56,686 bases of DNA, from assembly GCA_937876865.1 (NCBI GenBank), contig CALEFF010000069.1:1-56686 (forward strand), given 5' to 3'. This DNA is from an uncultured Bacteroidales bacterium (GTDB lineage Bacteria; Bacteroidota; Bacteroidia; Bacteroidales; P3). Shown here piece by piece: positions 26,866 through 35,867 of the stretch (its first letter is position 1; each line of letters opens with the position of its first letter). Under the pieces are notes generated by a model. The model was given only the letters and a program-made list of their open reading frames with translations, was not told the origin of the DNA and searched no databases. A program made the translations under genes and the position numbers.

Positions 26866-28113
26866 ATGACAAAGAATAAAGTAGAAATAATGTCCCCAGT
26901 GGGTTCTTATGAAGCTCTTTATGCAGCAATAGAAGCAGGAGCCGATAGTGTATATTTTGGAGTTGAAGGATTAAATATGCGTTCTCGCTCTGCAAATAAT
27001 TTTACGATAGAAGACTTAAAAAATATTGCAGACATTGCAAGTCAAAATGGCGTAAAGACCTATTTAACCTTGAATACTATTGTATATGACAGCGAATTAG
27101 GTTATATGCAAGAGATTTTAAATACTGCAAAGCAAAGTGGAGTTTCAGCAGTCATAGCAGCAGATTTGGCAGTCATTAGTTATGCTCGCTCAATCAACTT
27201 AGAGGTGCATCTTTCTACACAATGCAACATAACAAACCGTGAGGCAGTGAAATTTTTCTCACAATTTGCAGACGTAATCGTTACCGCACGAGAACTTTCT
27301 CTTGACAAAGTTAAAGATATTACTACTTGGATAAGAGAAAACAACATAAAAGGTCCGAGTGGTCGCACATTGGAAATAGAATGCTTTGTACATGGAGCCT
27401 TATGTATGGCAGTTAGTGGAAAATGCTATATTTCATTAGACAATGCTAATCAATCGGCAAATAGAGGTGCTTGTTTACAATTCTGTCGCCGTCCTTACAA
27501 GGTTACAGACTTAGATGGAGGCACAGAACTTATGATAGACAATCAATATATCATGTCTCCAAAAGATTTAAAGACCTTAAACTTTTTAGATAAGGTGCTT
27601 GACGCAGGCGTAAGAGTGTTAAAAATTGAGGGAAGAGGCAGAAGCCCTGAATATGTCAAAGTTGTAACACGAGTATATAAGGAAGCATCGCAAGCATGGC
27701 TTAATGGAGAATGGAGCGAAGATAAATTAGAAAAATGGAACGAAGACTTAAAGAAAGTTTACAATAGAGGATTTTGGGACGGCTATTACTTGGGACAAAG
27801 AGTTGGCGAGTGGACAAAGAAATATGGCTCACAAGCAACTACAAAGAAGACTTTCATCGGTACAGTTACTAATTACTTTAAGAATATCTCTGTTGCAGAA
27901 ATAAAAATTGAGACAGGAGAATTGAAAGTTGGTGATAACATCTACATAATGGGTACTACAACAGGAGTATATGAAGACACAGTAGAAGAAATCAGAGTAG
28001 ATTTAAAGCCAACCGAAAAAACAGTCAAAGGAGAGTTTTGTTCAATTGCAACAAAAGGCGTTGTAAGACGTGGCGACAAACTATATTTGGTTGAAAGCAC
28101 AGGAATATGCTAA
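26866..28113 (+). CDS. Peptidase U32 family protein (TrhP/RlhA-like)
   Basis: A 415-residue U32 protein with a TIM-barrel N-terminal half and the family signature E-C-F-V-H-G-A-L-C-M-A-V-S-G-K-C (near residue 175), a further cysteine pair in G-A-C-L-Q-F-C-R-R-P, and K-I-E-G-R-G-R-S-P-E-Y. These cysteines hold an iron-sulfur cluster in studied relatives. The C-terminal beta domain (about 325-415) is the U32-C type. Studied members hydroxylate tRNA or rRNA (TrhP, RlhA) or act as proteases; length and motifs fit TrhP best, but I do not assign it. First gene of a run that reaches pyrH. Confidence 0.88.
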   Translation: MTKNKVEIMSPVGSYEALYAAIEAGADSVYFGVEGLNMRSRSANNFTIEDLKNIADIASQNGVKTYLTLNTIVYDSELGYMQEILNTAKQSGVSAVIAADLAVISYARSINLEVHLSTQCNITNREAVKFFSQFADVIVTARELSLDKVKDITTWIRENNIKGPSGRTLEIECFVHGALCMAVSGKCYISLDNANQSANRGACLQFCRRPYKVTDLDGGTELMIDNQYIMSPKDLKTLNFLDKVLDAGVRVLKIEGRGRSPEYVKVVTRVYKEASQAWLNGEWSEDKLEKWNEDLKKVYNRGFWDGYYLGQRVGEWTKKYGSQATTKKTFIGTVTNYFKNISVAEIKIETGELKVGDNIYIMGTTTGVYEDTVEEIRVDLKPTEKTVKGEFCSIATKGVVRRGDKLYLVESTGIC

Positions 28114-28952
28114 AAAAGTTTAATTATCATTCTCATTCTCTTTTCTGTGATGGAAAAGATTCAATGGAAGATATGGTTTTATCCTCTATTGAAAGAGGAT
28201 TGCATTACTTTGGATTTTCATCTCATTCACCTCTTTGTTTTGAAAGCAAGGTTGCTTTGAAAAAAGAAAGAGTTGAAGAATATCTTTCGCAAGCTCGTTT
28301 TCTAAAAGAGAAATATCAAGATAAAATTAAGCTTTTCACCTCAATGGAATTTGACTATATTACTTCTATGCAAGAGAATATAAGACAAATGTCAAAGGAT
28401 TATGGATTGGATTACTTTATTGGTTCGGTGCATTTTGTGAAAGGAAAGTCTAATGATAAGGTTTGGTTTATTGACGGAAGCGATAGAGAGGTTTATGACA
28501 AAGGTTTAGAGGAGGTTTTCTCTGGAAACATAAGAGAAGGCGTTGAGGCGTATTTTCAACAAGTGCTAAATATGATAAAAACTCAAAGGCCTGATGTCGT
28601 AGGACACTTTGACAAAATAAAAATGCACAATAAAGAAAGATTTTTTTCACAAAAAGATAAATGGTTTGAGGATTTTATGATGGAGTGTCTTTTGGCTATG
28701 AAAGAAAGTGGCTCAATTTGTGAAATAAATACAAGAGGTCTTTACAAAAAACGCTATGATGATTTCTATCCTGGAAGAGAATGGATAAAGAAAGCAAGTG
28801 ATATGAAAATACCTCTAACAATTTCTACCGATTGTCATAAAAAAGATGAGGTGGATTTGCTTTTTGATGAGTCAATAGAATATTTAAAACAAATAGGAGA
28901 AAGATACGTTTGGTATTTTGACGGAGAATGGAAAACGCAAAAGATAGTTTAA
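28107..28952 (+). CDS. Histidinol-phosphatase family PHP hydrolase
   Basis: A 281-residue PHP-domain phosphoesterase. Metal-binding motifs are visible: N-Y-H-S-H-S near the start, S-S-H-S-P, E-F-D-Y, I-G-S-V-H-F-V, H-F-D-K and S-T-D-C-H. This is the HisJ/HisK type of histidinol phosphatase; no other his gene is nearby, so another phosphate ester is possible. It overlaps the U32 gene by 7 nt and mnmD by 25 nt. Confidence 0.85.
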   Translation: MLKKFNYHSHSLFCDGKDSMEDMVLSSIERGLHYFGFSSHSPLCFESKVALKKERVEEYLSQARFLKEKYQDKIKLFTSMEFDYITSMQENIRQMSKDYGLDYFIGSVHFVKGKSNDKVWFIDGSDREVYDKGLEEVFSGNIREGVEAYFQQVLNMIKTQRPDVVGHFDKIKMHNKERFFSQKDKWFEDFMMECLLAMKESGSICEINTRGLYKKRYDDFYPGREWIKKASDMKIPLTISTDCHKKDEVDLLFDESIEYLKQIGERYVWYFDGEWKTQKIV

Positions 28953-29608
28953 TAGAGATATTCAAGACTGAAGATGGTAGCAATTCGCTTTTGAGAAAAG
29001 ATATTGAAGAAAGCTATCATTCTCACTTTGGTGCTCTAACCGAAACTAATACTATATATATTGATTATGGCTATAATTATTTTTGTAGCTTAAATAACGC
29101 CCCTCAAATCAATGTTTTAGAAATAGGATTTGGCACAGGTTTGAATGCTATTGCGACTTTAAAAAATTTTAACCAAAGAAAAATTTTCTATCAAACAATA
29201 GAGCTATATCCAATCTCTGCTTCAGTTGCAGAAAGGCTTAATTACGGAGAAATACTTTCCTTAAAAAAAGAATTTGACTTGCTTCATAAATGCGATTGGG
29301 AAAAAATTGTGGAAATTACTCCTAATTTTAAAATTAAAAAGTGCAAGGCAAATGCTTGTGATTTTGATTTTGGAAAAGATGTCTTTGATGTGGTTTATTT
29401 TGATGCTTTTTCTCCCGACAAAGACTCTGATTTATGGTCGGAAGATATGATGATAAAGATTTATAATGCTTGTAAACAAGGAGCAGTCTTAACAACTTAT
29501 TGTTGTAAAGGAGAAATAAAAAGACGAATGAAAAAAGCAGGCTTTACTATTGCTAAATTACCCGGGCCAAAAGGTAAAAGAGAGATTTTAAGAGCAGAGA
29601 AAAAATAA
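28928..29608 (+). CDS. mnmD: tRNA 5-methylaminomethyl-2-thiouridine methyltransferase
   Basis: Stand-alone MnmD, the methyltransferase half of E. coli MnmC, that finishes mnm5s2U34 in tRNA. SAM motif L-E-I-G-F-G-T-G-L-N-A is near residue 64, with V-V-Y-F-D-A-F-S-P-D-K and G-A-V-L-T-T-Y-C-C-K-G further on, all typical. The FAD-dependent MnmC oxidase domain is absent (226 residues total). The start overlaps the upstream gene by 25 nt. Confidence 0.92.
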   Translation: MENAKDSLIEIFKTEDGSNSLLRKDIEESYHSHFGALTETNTIYIDYGYNYFCSLNNAPQINVLEIGFGTGLNAIATLKNFNQRKIFYQTIELYPISASVAERLNYGEILSLKKEFDLLHKCDWEKIVEITPNFKIKKCKANACDFDFGKDVFDVVYFDAFSPDKDSDLWSEDMMIKIYNACKQGAVLTTYCCKGEIKRRMKKAGFTIAKLPGPKGKREILRAEKK

Positions 29609-29636
29609 AAATACTAAGATTTTTAAAAGTTTTTCA

Positions 29637-29644
29637 TATCTTTG
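29637..29644 (+). promoter_or_regulatory. -7 box of pssA
   Basis: TATCTTTG ends 8 nt before the pssA ATG; predicted leader at most a few nucleotides. No -33 box at the normal spacing. Confidence 0.6.
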
Positions 29645-29652
29645 CACCTATT

Positions 29653-30417
29653 ATGATAAAGAAACACATACCAAATTGTATAACATTAGCTAATCTTTTA
29701 TGTGGAACACTTTCCATATACTTCCTTTATGTGTCGGATAATGCACTACTTCCTTCTATTTTCATAGTTTTGGGTGCTATATTTGATTTTTGTGATGGCT
29801 TAACTGCAAGATTGTTAAAAGTTACTTCGGCAATTGGTAAGGAATTAGACTCTTTGTCTGATGTTGTAACCTTTGGGCTTGCCCCTTCTTTGATTACGGT
29901 TGAGGTTTTAAAGGATACTCTTATTGCAAATCATTATTCTTTATTGATAGCTAATGTTTTGTGTCTTATTCCTTTGTTTATGGTGCTTATGTCTTCTTAT
30001 CGCTTGGCTAATTTTAATGTTGATGAAAGACAAAGCGTAAATTTTATTGGACTTCCTACTCCTGCAAATGCTCTTTTGTGGTTGAGTTTGCCTGTTTTGG
30101 CTTATTTATCTGATCAAAAGATTCATTTATGGGGTATTTATCAACAAGAAATTTATTCAACCTTGGTAGATATTCTTTTGAATCCTTGGTTTATTATAGT
30201 GTTTAGCATAATAATGGGTGTTATGTTAGTTGCTCCTATTAGTATGTTTTCGTTTAAATTTAAGAATTTTAAGTGGCAAGACAATAAAGTAAGATTTATC
30301 TTTTTGGTAATTAGCATTTTGCTAATTTTCTTATTTAATTGTTTTGCTATACCTTTTATAGTGTTAATGTATATAATCATTTCTTTAATATCAAATTTAT
30401 TTAAAAATGGAATATAG
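29653..30417 (+). CDS. pssA: CDP-diacylglycerol-serine O-phosphatidyltransferase
   Basis: Membrane enzyme making phosphatidylserine, the precursor of phosphatidylethanolamine. The 254-residue protein has the CDP-alcohol phosphotransferase motif D-G-x2-A-R-x8-G-x3-D-x3-D, seen as D-G-L-T-A-R-L then G-K-E-L-D-S-L-S-D, and six or more hydrophobic helices. I-P-N-C-I-T-L-A-N-L-L-C-G at the very N-terminus supports the start. psd, its usual Bacteroidota neighbour, is not in the window. The 3' end overlaps purS by 11 nt. Confidence 0.94.
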   Translation: MIKKHIPNCITLANLLCGTLSIYFLYVSDNALLPSIFIVLGAIFDFCDGLTARLLKVTSAIGKELDSLSDVVTFGLAPSLITVEVLKDTLIANHYSLLIANVLCLIPLFMVLMSSYRLANFNVDERQSVNFIGLPTPANALLWLSLPVLAYLSDQKIHLWGIYQQEIYSTLVDILLNPWFIIVFSIIMGVMLVAPISMFSFKFKNFKWQDNKVRFIFLVISILLIFLFNCFAIPFIVLMYIIISLISNLFKNGI

Positions 30418-30658
30418 AGCAGAAATAGATGTAATGCCTTTGAAAGCATTATTAGATCCACAAGGAAAAGCAGTTGGAGCAAGCCTTAAAAATATGGGAC
30501 TTGGAGTTATTACTAATGTTAGAATAGGAAAACATATTACTTTAAGCATTGAGGCTGCAAACGAAGAAGAAGCAGCAACAAAGGTTGAAAAAGCTTGCAA
30601 AGAATTGTTGCATAATCCTATTATGGAGTATTATACTTTTAAAATAGAAAAGGCTTAA
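30407..30658 (+). CDS. purS: Phosphoribosylformylglycinamidine synthase subunit PurS
   Basis: An 83-residue small PurS subunit. L-L-D-P-Q-G-K-A-V at residues 15-23, the segment V-R-I-G-K-H-I-T-L-S-I and the ending N-P-I-M-E-Y-Y-T-F-K-I-E match B. subtilis-type PurS closely. PurS bridges PurQ and the small PurL in de novo purine synthesis, but neither gene is beside it; it overlaps pssA by 11 nt and is followed by queA. If the genome carries only the large fused PurL, this would be an orphan subunit. Confidence 0.9.
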   Translation: MEYRAEIDVMPLKALLDPQGKAVGASLKNMGLGVITNVRIGKHITLSIEAANEEEAATKVEKACKELLHNPIMEYYTFKIEKA

Positions 30659-30667
30659 TACAACAAT

Positions 30668-31885
30668 ATGTGCAATCCTGTCGAAATTAGAATATCTGAT
30701 TTTGATTATCCCCTGAAAGAAGAGAATATTGCAAAATATCCTTTAAAGCAAAGGGATAAAGCAAAATTATTGTGTTTAGATTTCGATAAAGAAATAAAAG
30801 AATATCATTTTTGTGATATAGCAAATTTGTTGGATAGCAACACTTTTTTGGTTCTAAATGATACAAAAGTAGTGTACGCTCGTTTGTTGTTTCAAAAAGA
30901 AGGTGGTTCCATTATAGAAATCTTTTGTTTGGAGCCTGTTGATAAAGATATTCAATTGGCATACGCACAAAAAGGGAGTTGCGTTTGGAAATGCTTGGTT
31001 GGAAACAACAAAAAATGGAAACAAGAAACTATTTCTTCATCGTTTATTAACGATTCAACGCAATTAACACTTACTGCAAAACGTCTTTATCAAGAAAATG
31101 AGACTTGGATTGTAGAGTTTTCTTGGGATAGAGAGGATTTAAGTTTTGCAGAGGTACTTCAATACATGGGACACGTGCCACTTCCTCCATATCTTAAACG
31201 TAAAGATGAGGAAAGCGATAAGGAGGATTATCAAACCATTTATGCACATCAAGAAGGCTCAGTTGCAGCACCAACAGCAGGCTTACATTTTTCAGAAAAC
31301 ACCTTTAAACAACTTGCGGATAAAGGCGTGAAGACTTGCTTTGTTACTTTGCATGTAGGAGCAGGCACTTTCAAACCCGTAAGCACAGAAACAATAGGTC
31401 AGCACATTATGCACACAGAACAAATTGTATTGAAAAAAGAAAATATCAAAGACTTGCTTGATGCTATTGATAAAAAGGTTGTTTGTGTTGGCACTACTTC
31501 TGTTAGAACGGTTGAAAGTCTTTATTGGCATGGGGTAAGTGTTTTGAAAAATGGTGGAAAATATTCTGATATTGATGTAAAACAATGGGATCCCTATCAA
31601 GAAATTTGTGAAATCACTGCAAGAGAAAGTTTGCAAGCCATATTAGACAGTATGGATAAAGAAGGAAAATCTATTTTGATAGGTCAAACTCAGTTAATGA
31701 TTGTTCCAGGTTATGATTATAGGATTGTAAAGGGAATGATTACTAATTTTCATCAGCCAAAAAGCACTTTATTGTTGTTAGTTTCAGCAATGATTGGTCA
31801 GGATTGGAAAAAAGTTTACTCCTTCGCTTTGGAAAATAATTATAGATTTCTTTCCTTTGGCGATGCGTGTATGTTTACAAAATAA
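30668..31885 (+). CDS. queA: S-adenosylmethionine:tRNA ribosyltransferase-isomerase
   Basis: Converts 7-aminomethyl-7-deazaguanine in tRNA to epoxyqueuosine. The 405-residue protein has F-D-Y-P-L-K-E-E-N-I-A-K-Y-P near its start, the central G-S-V-A-A-P-T-A-G-L-H-F motif, H-V-G-A-G-T-F-K-P-V, and T-N-F-H-Q-P-K-S-T-L-L-L near its end. It is about 50 residues longer than E. coli QueA, as usual in this phylum. 9 nt separate it from purS, and pyrH begins 17 nt downstream. Confidence 0.95.
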   Translation: MCNPVEIRISDFDYPLKEENIAKYPLKQRDKAKLLCLDFDKEIKEYHFCDIANLLDSNTFLVLNDTKVVYARLLFQKEGGSIIEIFCLEPVDKDIQLAYAQKGSCVWKCLVGNNKKWKQETISSSFINDSTQLTLTAKRLYQENETWIVEFSWDREDLSFAEVLQYMGHVPLPPYLKRKDEESDKEDYQTIYAHQEGSVAAPTAGLHFSENTFKQLADKGVKTCFVTLHVGAGTFKPVSTETIGQHIMHTEQIVLKKENIKDLLDAIDKKVVCVGTTSVRTVESLYWHGVSVLKNGGKYSDIDVKQWDPYQEICEITARESLQAILDSMDKEGKSILIGQTQLMIVPGYDYRIVKGMITNFHQPKSTLLLLVSAMIGQDWKKVYSFALENNYRFLSFGDACMFTK

Positions 31886-31902
31886 AAAGAAGAAATAAAA
31901 AA

Positions 31903-32610
31903 ATGAAATACAAAAGAATATTGCTTAAATTAAGCGGAGAATCTCTTATGGGAAAGCAAGAGTACGGCATTAGTCCAGAAATGCTAACTCAATACGCTTC
32001 TGAAATAAAACAAGCCAAAGAATTGGGTGCTGAAATCGCAATAGTGATTGGTGGAGGCAATATTTTCCGTGGTTTACAAGGAGCTGCAAAAGGTATGGAT
32101 AGAGTTCAAGGCGATTATATGGGAATGATGGCAACTATAATTAATAGTATGGCTTTGCAAGCTGAACTTGAACAACAAGGACTTAAAACAGAATTGTTGT
32201 CTGGCTTAGCAATAGAACCTATTTGTAAAGAAACCTCCCGTCGCAGAATGATTTCAGCTTTGGAAGAAGGTAAAATAGTCTTAATAGCAGGAGGAACAGG
32301 AAATCCTTACTTTACAACAGACACTGCTTCCACGCTTAGAGCAATAGAAATGAAAGCCGATGTGATTTTAAAAGGTACAAGAGTTGATGGAGTTTATACT
32401 TCTGACCCAGAAAAAGACCCAACGGCTACAAAATATAGTTCATTAACATACGATGAAGCTTTGTCAAAAAAATTGAAAATAATGGATTTAACCGCCTTTG
32501 CACTTTGTCAAGAAAATAAAATGCCGATTTATGTTTTTGATATGAATACACAAGGCAATCTTCAAAAGGTTGTAAAAGGCGAACACATAGGAACAATAGT
32601 AGAAAACTAA
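31903..32610 (+). CDS. pyrH: UMP kinase
   Basis: Phosphorylates UMP to UDP. I place the start at the ATG at 31903 (M-K-Y-K-R-I-L-L-K-L-S-G-E), because the frame upstream would add a non-homologous basic stretch overlapping queA. The 235-residue protein has K-L-S-G-E-S (phosphate binding), G-G-G-N-I-F-R-G, and T-S-D-P-E-K-D-P. Family member of the amino-acid kinase fold; hexameric in known bacteria. Followed after 7 nt by the C69 peptidase gene. Confidence 0.96.
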   Translation: MKYKRILLKLSGESLMGKQEYGISPEMLTQYASEIKQAKELGAEIAIVIGGGNIFRGLQGAAKGMDRVQGDYMGMMATIINSMALQAELEQQGLKTELLSGLAIEPICKETSRRRMISALEEGKIVLIAGGTGNPYFTTDTASTLRAIEMKADVILKGTRVDGVYTSDPEKDPTATKYSSLTYDEALSKKLKIMDLTAFALCQENKMPIYVFDMNTQGNLQKVVKGEHIGTIVEN

Positions 32611-32617
32611 ATAAATA

Positions 32618-34372
32618 ATGAATATGAAAAGCAACAGAATTAAATTAACAGCCTTATTTATGGCAGTAGTTATGTGCTTTGCAAATTATAGCTTTGCTTG
32701 CACAAACTTTCTTATAACAAAAGGAGCCTCAAAAGATGGTTCAACAATGGTAACCTATGCAGCAGACTCTCACACCTTATATGGAGAGCTTTATTACAAT
32801 AGAGCTGCACAATATCCTGAAGGAACAATGATTCAAGTAATTGATTGGGATTCAGGAAAACCTCTAATTCAAATCCCACAAGTAGTAAACACTTACACAA
32901 CCGTAGGAAACATGAATCAATGGGGCTTAGCAATTGCTGAAACCACATACGGAGGAAGAGAAGAGTTAGTAGATACAACAGGAGGTATAGACTACGGAAG
33001 TTTAATCTATCTTACACTTCAAAGAGCAAAGAATGCAAGAGAAGCAATCAAACAAATAGCAGAATTTGTTGATACATACGGATATTATTCATCAGGAGAA
33101 AGTTTCTCAATCATAGATGAAAACGAAGTATGGATAATGGAATTGATAGGAAAAGGTGCTCCTGTTTACAATAAAAAAGGAAAAATTGACAAACGTTGGA
33201 CAAAAGGAGCAGTTTGGGTAGCAATGCGAGTTCCAGACGGCTATATCTCAGGTCATGCTAATCATGCAAGAATCACAACCTTTGCACAAGAAACAAAAGG
33301 TAGCTTTAAATCAATCTCATCTAAAAAGATGAAAGAAATCTTCCGTCCAGAAGTAGAAGTAGTTTACTCACATGATGTAATAACTTTTGCAAGATTAAAA
33401 GGATATTACACAGGCGAAGATAAAGATTTTTCATTTAGCGACACATATGCACCACTTGATTTCTCAGGAGCAAGAGGTTGTGAAGCCAGAGTATATGCTG
33501 CTTTCCTACGTTGCAATAAAGATATGATAAAATACGAAAAATACGCAATGGGACACGATTTAAAAAATCGTATGCCTTTGTGGATAAAACCAGAAAAGCA
33601 ACTGGATGTAAAAGAAGTAATGGAATTGATGAGAGATCACTATGAAGGAACTCCTATGGATATGACAAAAGATCTTGGAGCAGGTCCTTTTGCTTGTCCT
33701 TACCGTTGGAGACCAATGGGATTCAAAGTTGACGGACAAGAATACGTTCATGAAAGAGCAACATCTACACAACAAACAGGCTTTTCTTTTGTAGCACAAT
33801 CACGTTCTTGGATGCCAGATTTTGCAAAAGGTATTTTATGGTTTGGAGTTGATGATACATACTCTACAGTTTATGTTCCAATGTATTGTGCAATAGAAAA
33901 AGTGCCTCAATGCTTTGCAGAAGGAAACGGAAGTATGACAGAATATTCAGAAACCTCAGCATTTTGGTTATTTAATCTTGTAACAAATATGGCATATTCA
34001 AGATATTCTGATATGATTAAAGACATACGCAAAGAACAAAATAGATTAGAAAGAAGTTTCATTAGAGAAGTTGCACAATTAGACGAACGCATAAAGAAAG
34101 CCAAAGATTCAAAAGAAATAGTAACAATGACAACAAGATTTTCTTTGGAAAAAGCAAGTCAAACTATGAAAGTATGGAAAAAATTGAGCGAATTTTTGTT
34201 AGTAAAATACATAGATGGAAACATCAAAAAAGAAACTAACGGAAAATTTGAAGAAAGCCCTTACAGAAAAGGTCAATGTGTATTCCCTGAACAACCACAA
34301 TATCCAGAAAATTGGTACAGAATGATAGTAAAAGACCACGGTGATGTAATTAAAGTGCCAACTACAAAATAA
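32618..34372 (+). CDS. Secreted C69 family dipeptidase
   Basis: A 584-residue peptidase of the U34/C69 family (PepD-like). The signal peptide ends S-F-A and is followed directly by C-T-N-F-L-I-T (Cys28), the N-terminal nucleophile that becomes exposed after cleavage. Conserved A-D-S-H-T-L-Y, T-Y-G-G-R and S-G-H-A-N-H-A-R stretches follow. It probably hydrolyses dipeptides in the periplasm, matching a peptide-fermenting lifestyle. Closed by a strong terminator. Confidence 0.9.
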   Translation: MNMKSNRIKLTALFMAVVMCFANYSFACTNFLITKGASKDGSTMVTYAADSHTLYGELYYNRAAQYPEGTMIQVIDWDSGKPLIQIPQVVNTYTTVGNMNQWGLAIAETTYGGREELVDTTGGIDYGSLIYLTLQRAKNAREAIKQIAEFVDTYGYYSSGESFSIIDENEVWIMELIGKGAPVYNKKGKIDKRWTKGAVWVAMRVPDGYISGHANHARITTFAQETKGSFKSISSKKMKEIFRPEVEVVYSHDVITFARLKGYYTGEDKDFSFSDTYAPLDFSGARGCEARVYAAFLRCNKDMIKYEKYAMGHDLKNRMPLWIKPEKQLDVKEVMELMRDHYEGTPMDMTKDLGAGPFACPYRWRPMGFKVDGQEYVHERATSTQQTGFSFVAQSRSWMPDFAKGILWFGVDDTYSTVYVPMYCAIEKVPQCFAEGNGSMTEYSETSAFWLFNLVTNMAYSRYSDMIKDIRKEQNRLERSFIREVAQLDERIKKAKDSKEIVTMTTRFSLEKASQTMKVWKKLSEFLLVKYIDGNIKKETNGKFEESPYRKGQCVFPEQPQYPENWYRMIVKDHGDVIKVPTTK

Positions 34373-34398
34373 TTTTTGAAGAATAAAAAACAGATAAA

Positions 34399-34439
34399 TC
34401 CCCACAAAGCATTTTTTTCGCATTGTGGGGAATTTTTTT
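34399..34439 (+). terminator. Terminator after C69 dipeptidase
   Basis: TCCCCACAA (34399-34407) pairs with TTGTGGGGA (34423-34431); an inner GC/GC pair extends it past one A-A mismatch. T(7) follows at 34433-34439, directly abutting array 3. Confidence 0.9.
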
Positions 34440-34507
34440 CTTTGATTTTTTAAATTTTTTCTTTGATTTTTTTATTTTTTTCTTTGAAATAATTTTTTAA
34501 AGCAAAG
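34440..34507. repeat. 21-bp periodic CTTTG/CAAAG array 3
   Basis: Four perfect pentamers at exactly 21-bp steps: CTTTG 34440, CTTTG 34461, CTTTG 34482, CAAAG 34503, with T-rich spacers. It lies between the dipeptidase terminator and the fucosidase -7 box. CTTTGAAATAATTTTTTAAA (34482-34501) is almost shared with array 4 (43316-43335). Confidence 0.85.
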
Positions 34508-34515
34508 AAATATTT

Positions 34516-34523
34516 TACCTTTG
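34516..34523 (+). promoter_or_regulatory. -7 box of fucosidase operon
   Basis: TACCTTTG ends 4 nt before the ATG at 34528, predicting a leaderless mRNA. No TTTG sits 19 nt upstream; array 3 occupies that space. Confidence 0.6.
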
Positions 34524-34527
34524 CATT

Positions 34528-35865
34528 ATGAAAAGAAAAATTTGTTTTTATTTATGTTTTATTGTGCTTGCGTTTAATATGTTTGCACAATATGTTTACC
34601 CTACCGATACTTTGGTTTTAAACAAATTATCAAAGTGGCAGGATTTGAAATTTGGAGTTATTTTTCATTGGGGATTGTATTCTGTACCCGGAATAGTTGA
34701 ATCGTGGTCTATTTGTTCAGAAGATGTTGATTGGATAGAAAGACAAGGTGATATGTCTTACGATGAGTACAAAAAATGGTACTTTTCTTTAAAAAAAGAC
34801 TTTAATCCAATAAACTTTAACCCCGAACAATGGGCAGATGTTATGGAGAAAGCAGGAATGAAATATATGATTTTCACAACAAAACACCACGATGGATTCT
34901 GCAATTTTGATACTAAATATACCGATTTCAAGATAACTTCTGGGCCTTTTGCAAATAATCCTCGCAAAGATGTAACCTATCATGTTTTTGACGCCTTTCG
35001 TCAAAAAGGATTTATGATTGGTTGTTATTTTTCAAAACCCGACTGGCATTGTCCTTGGTATTGGAGCAAGGAATTTGCAACACCAAATCGTTATCATAAC
35101 TATACAAAAGAACGCCATATAGATTGGTGGAGAGAATATCAACGCTTTACAGAAAATCAATTAGATGAACTTCTCTCAAACTATGGAAATATAGACATAT
35201 TATGGCTTGATGGAGGATGGGTTTCAGGAGATGAAGTTAATATTGACAGAGTCGTAGAAAAAGCACGTAAGAAACATCAAGGAATGCTTTGTGTAGATAG
35301 AAACATAGGAGGGAAAAATGAAAATTATCAAACCCCAGAAAAAGGAATACCTGCAACACAATTAGACTATCCTTGGGAAAGTTGCATTCCTTTAAGCAAT
35401 GATTGGGGTTGGGTGCCAAATGCTCCTTACAAGTCGCCACAAACTGTGATAAATAACTTGATAGAAATAACAGCAAAAGGCGGTTGTTTGCTATTAGGCA
35501 TAGGACCGACAGCTGAAGGTTTAATAGAACAAGAAGTAATTGATAGATTAGAAATAGTAGGAAAGTGGTTAAAGGAAAACGGAGAGGCAATATATAACAC
35601 AATAACAACACCTAATTATAATTATGGAAACATTTGGTTTACTGCCAACAAGGATAAAGAAACCCTTTATGCACTATATGAACTTGAAGTAGGAAGAAAA
35701 CTACCTTCTCGCATAATTTGGCATGGCAATATACCAAAAGGAGATATGAAAATCTTAAAAAACAATAAAAAAGTAAAATATAAAATAGAGGGAGAAAAAG
35801 TTTTAGTAGAAATACCTGAGAATATGCGAGACGAATCAATCGTTTTGAAATTCAAGACTAAATAA
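34528..35865 (+). CDS. Alpha-L-fucosidase (GH29)
   Basis: Secreted fucosidase of 445 residues: signal peptide ending M-F-A-Q, then a GH29 barrel beginning W-Q-D-L-K-F-G-V-I-F-H-W-G-L-Y-S-V-P-G. H-H-D-G-F (T-K-H-H-D-G-F) and the nucleophile motif I-L-W-L-D-G-G-W (Asp228) are present. The short C-terminal beta domain (about 365-445) is typical. It would remove terminal fucose from mucin or other host glycans. The GH3 gene starts 2 nt after the stop, so the pair forms a small operon. Confidence 0.93.
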   Translation: MKRKICFYLCFIVLAFNMFAQYVYPTDTLVLNKLSKWQDLKFGVIFHWGLYSVPGIVESWSICSEDVDWIERQGDMSYDEYKKWYFSLKKDFNPINFNPEQWADVMEKAGMKYMIFTTKHHDGFCNFDTKYTDFKITSGPFANNPRKDVTYHVFDAFRQKGFMIGCYFSKPDWHCPWYWSKEFATPNRYHNYTKERHIDWWREYQRFTENQLDELLSNYGNIDILWLDGGWVSGDEVNIDRVVEKARKKHQGMLCVDRNIGGKNENYQTPEKGIPATQLDYPWESCIPLSNDWGWVPNAPYKSPQTVINNLIEITAKGGCLLLGIGPTAEGLIEQEVIDRLEIVGKWLKENGEAIYNTITTPNYNYGNIWFTANKDKETLYALYELEVGRKLPSRIIWHGNIPKGDMKILKNNKKVKYKIEGEKVLVEIPENMRDESIVLKFKTK

Positions 35866-35867
35866 AA

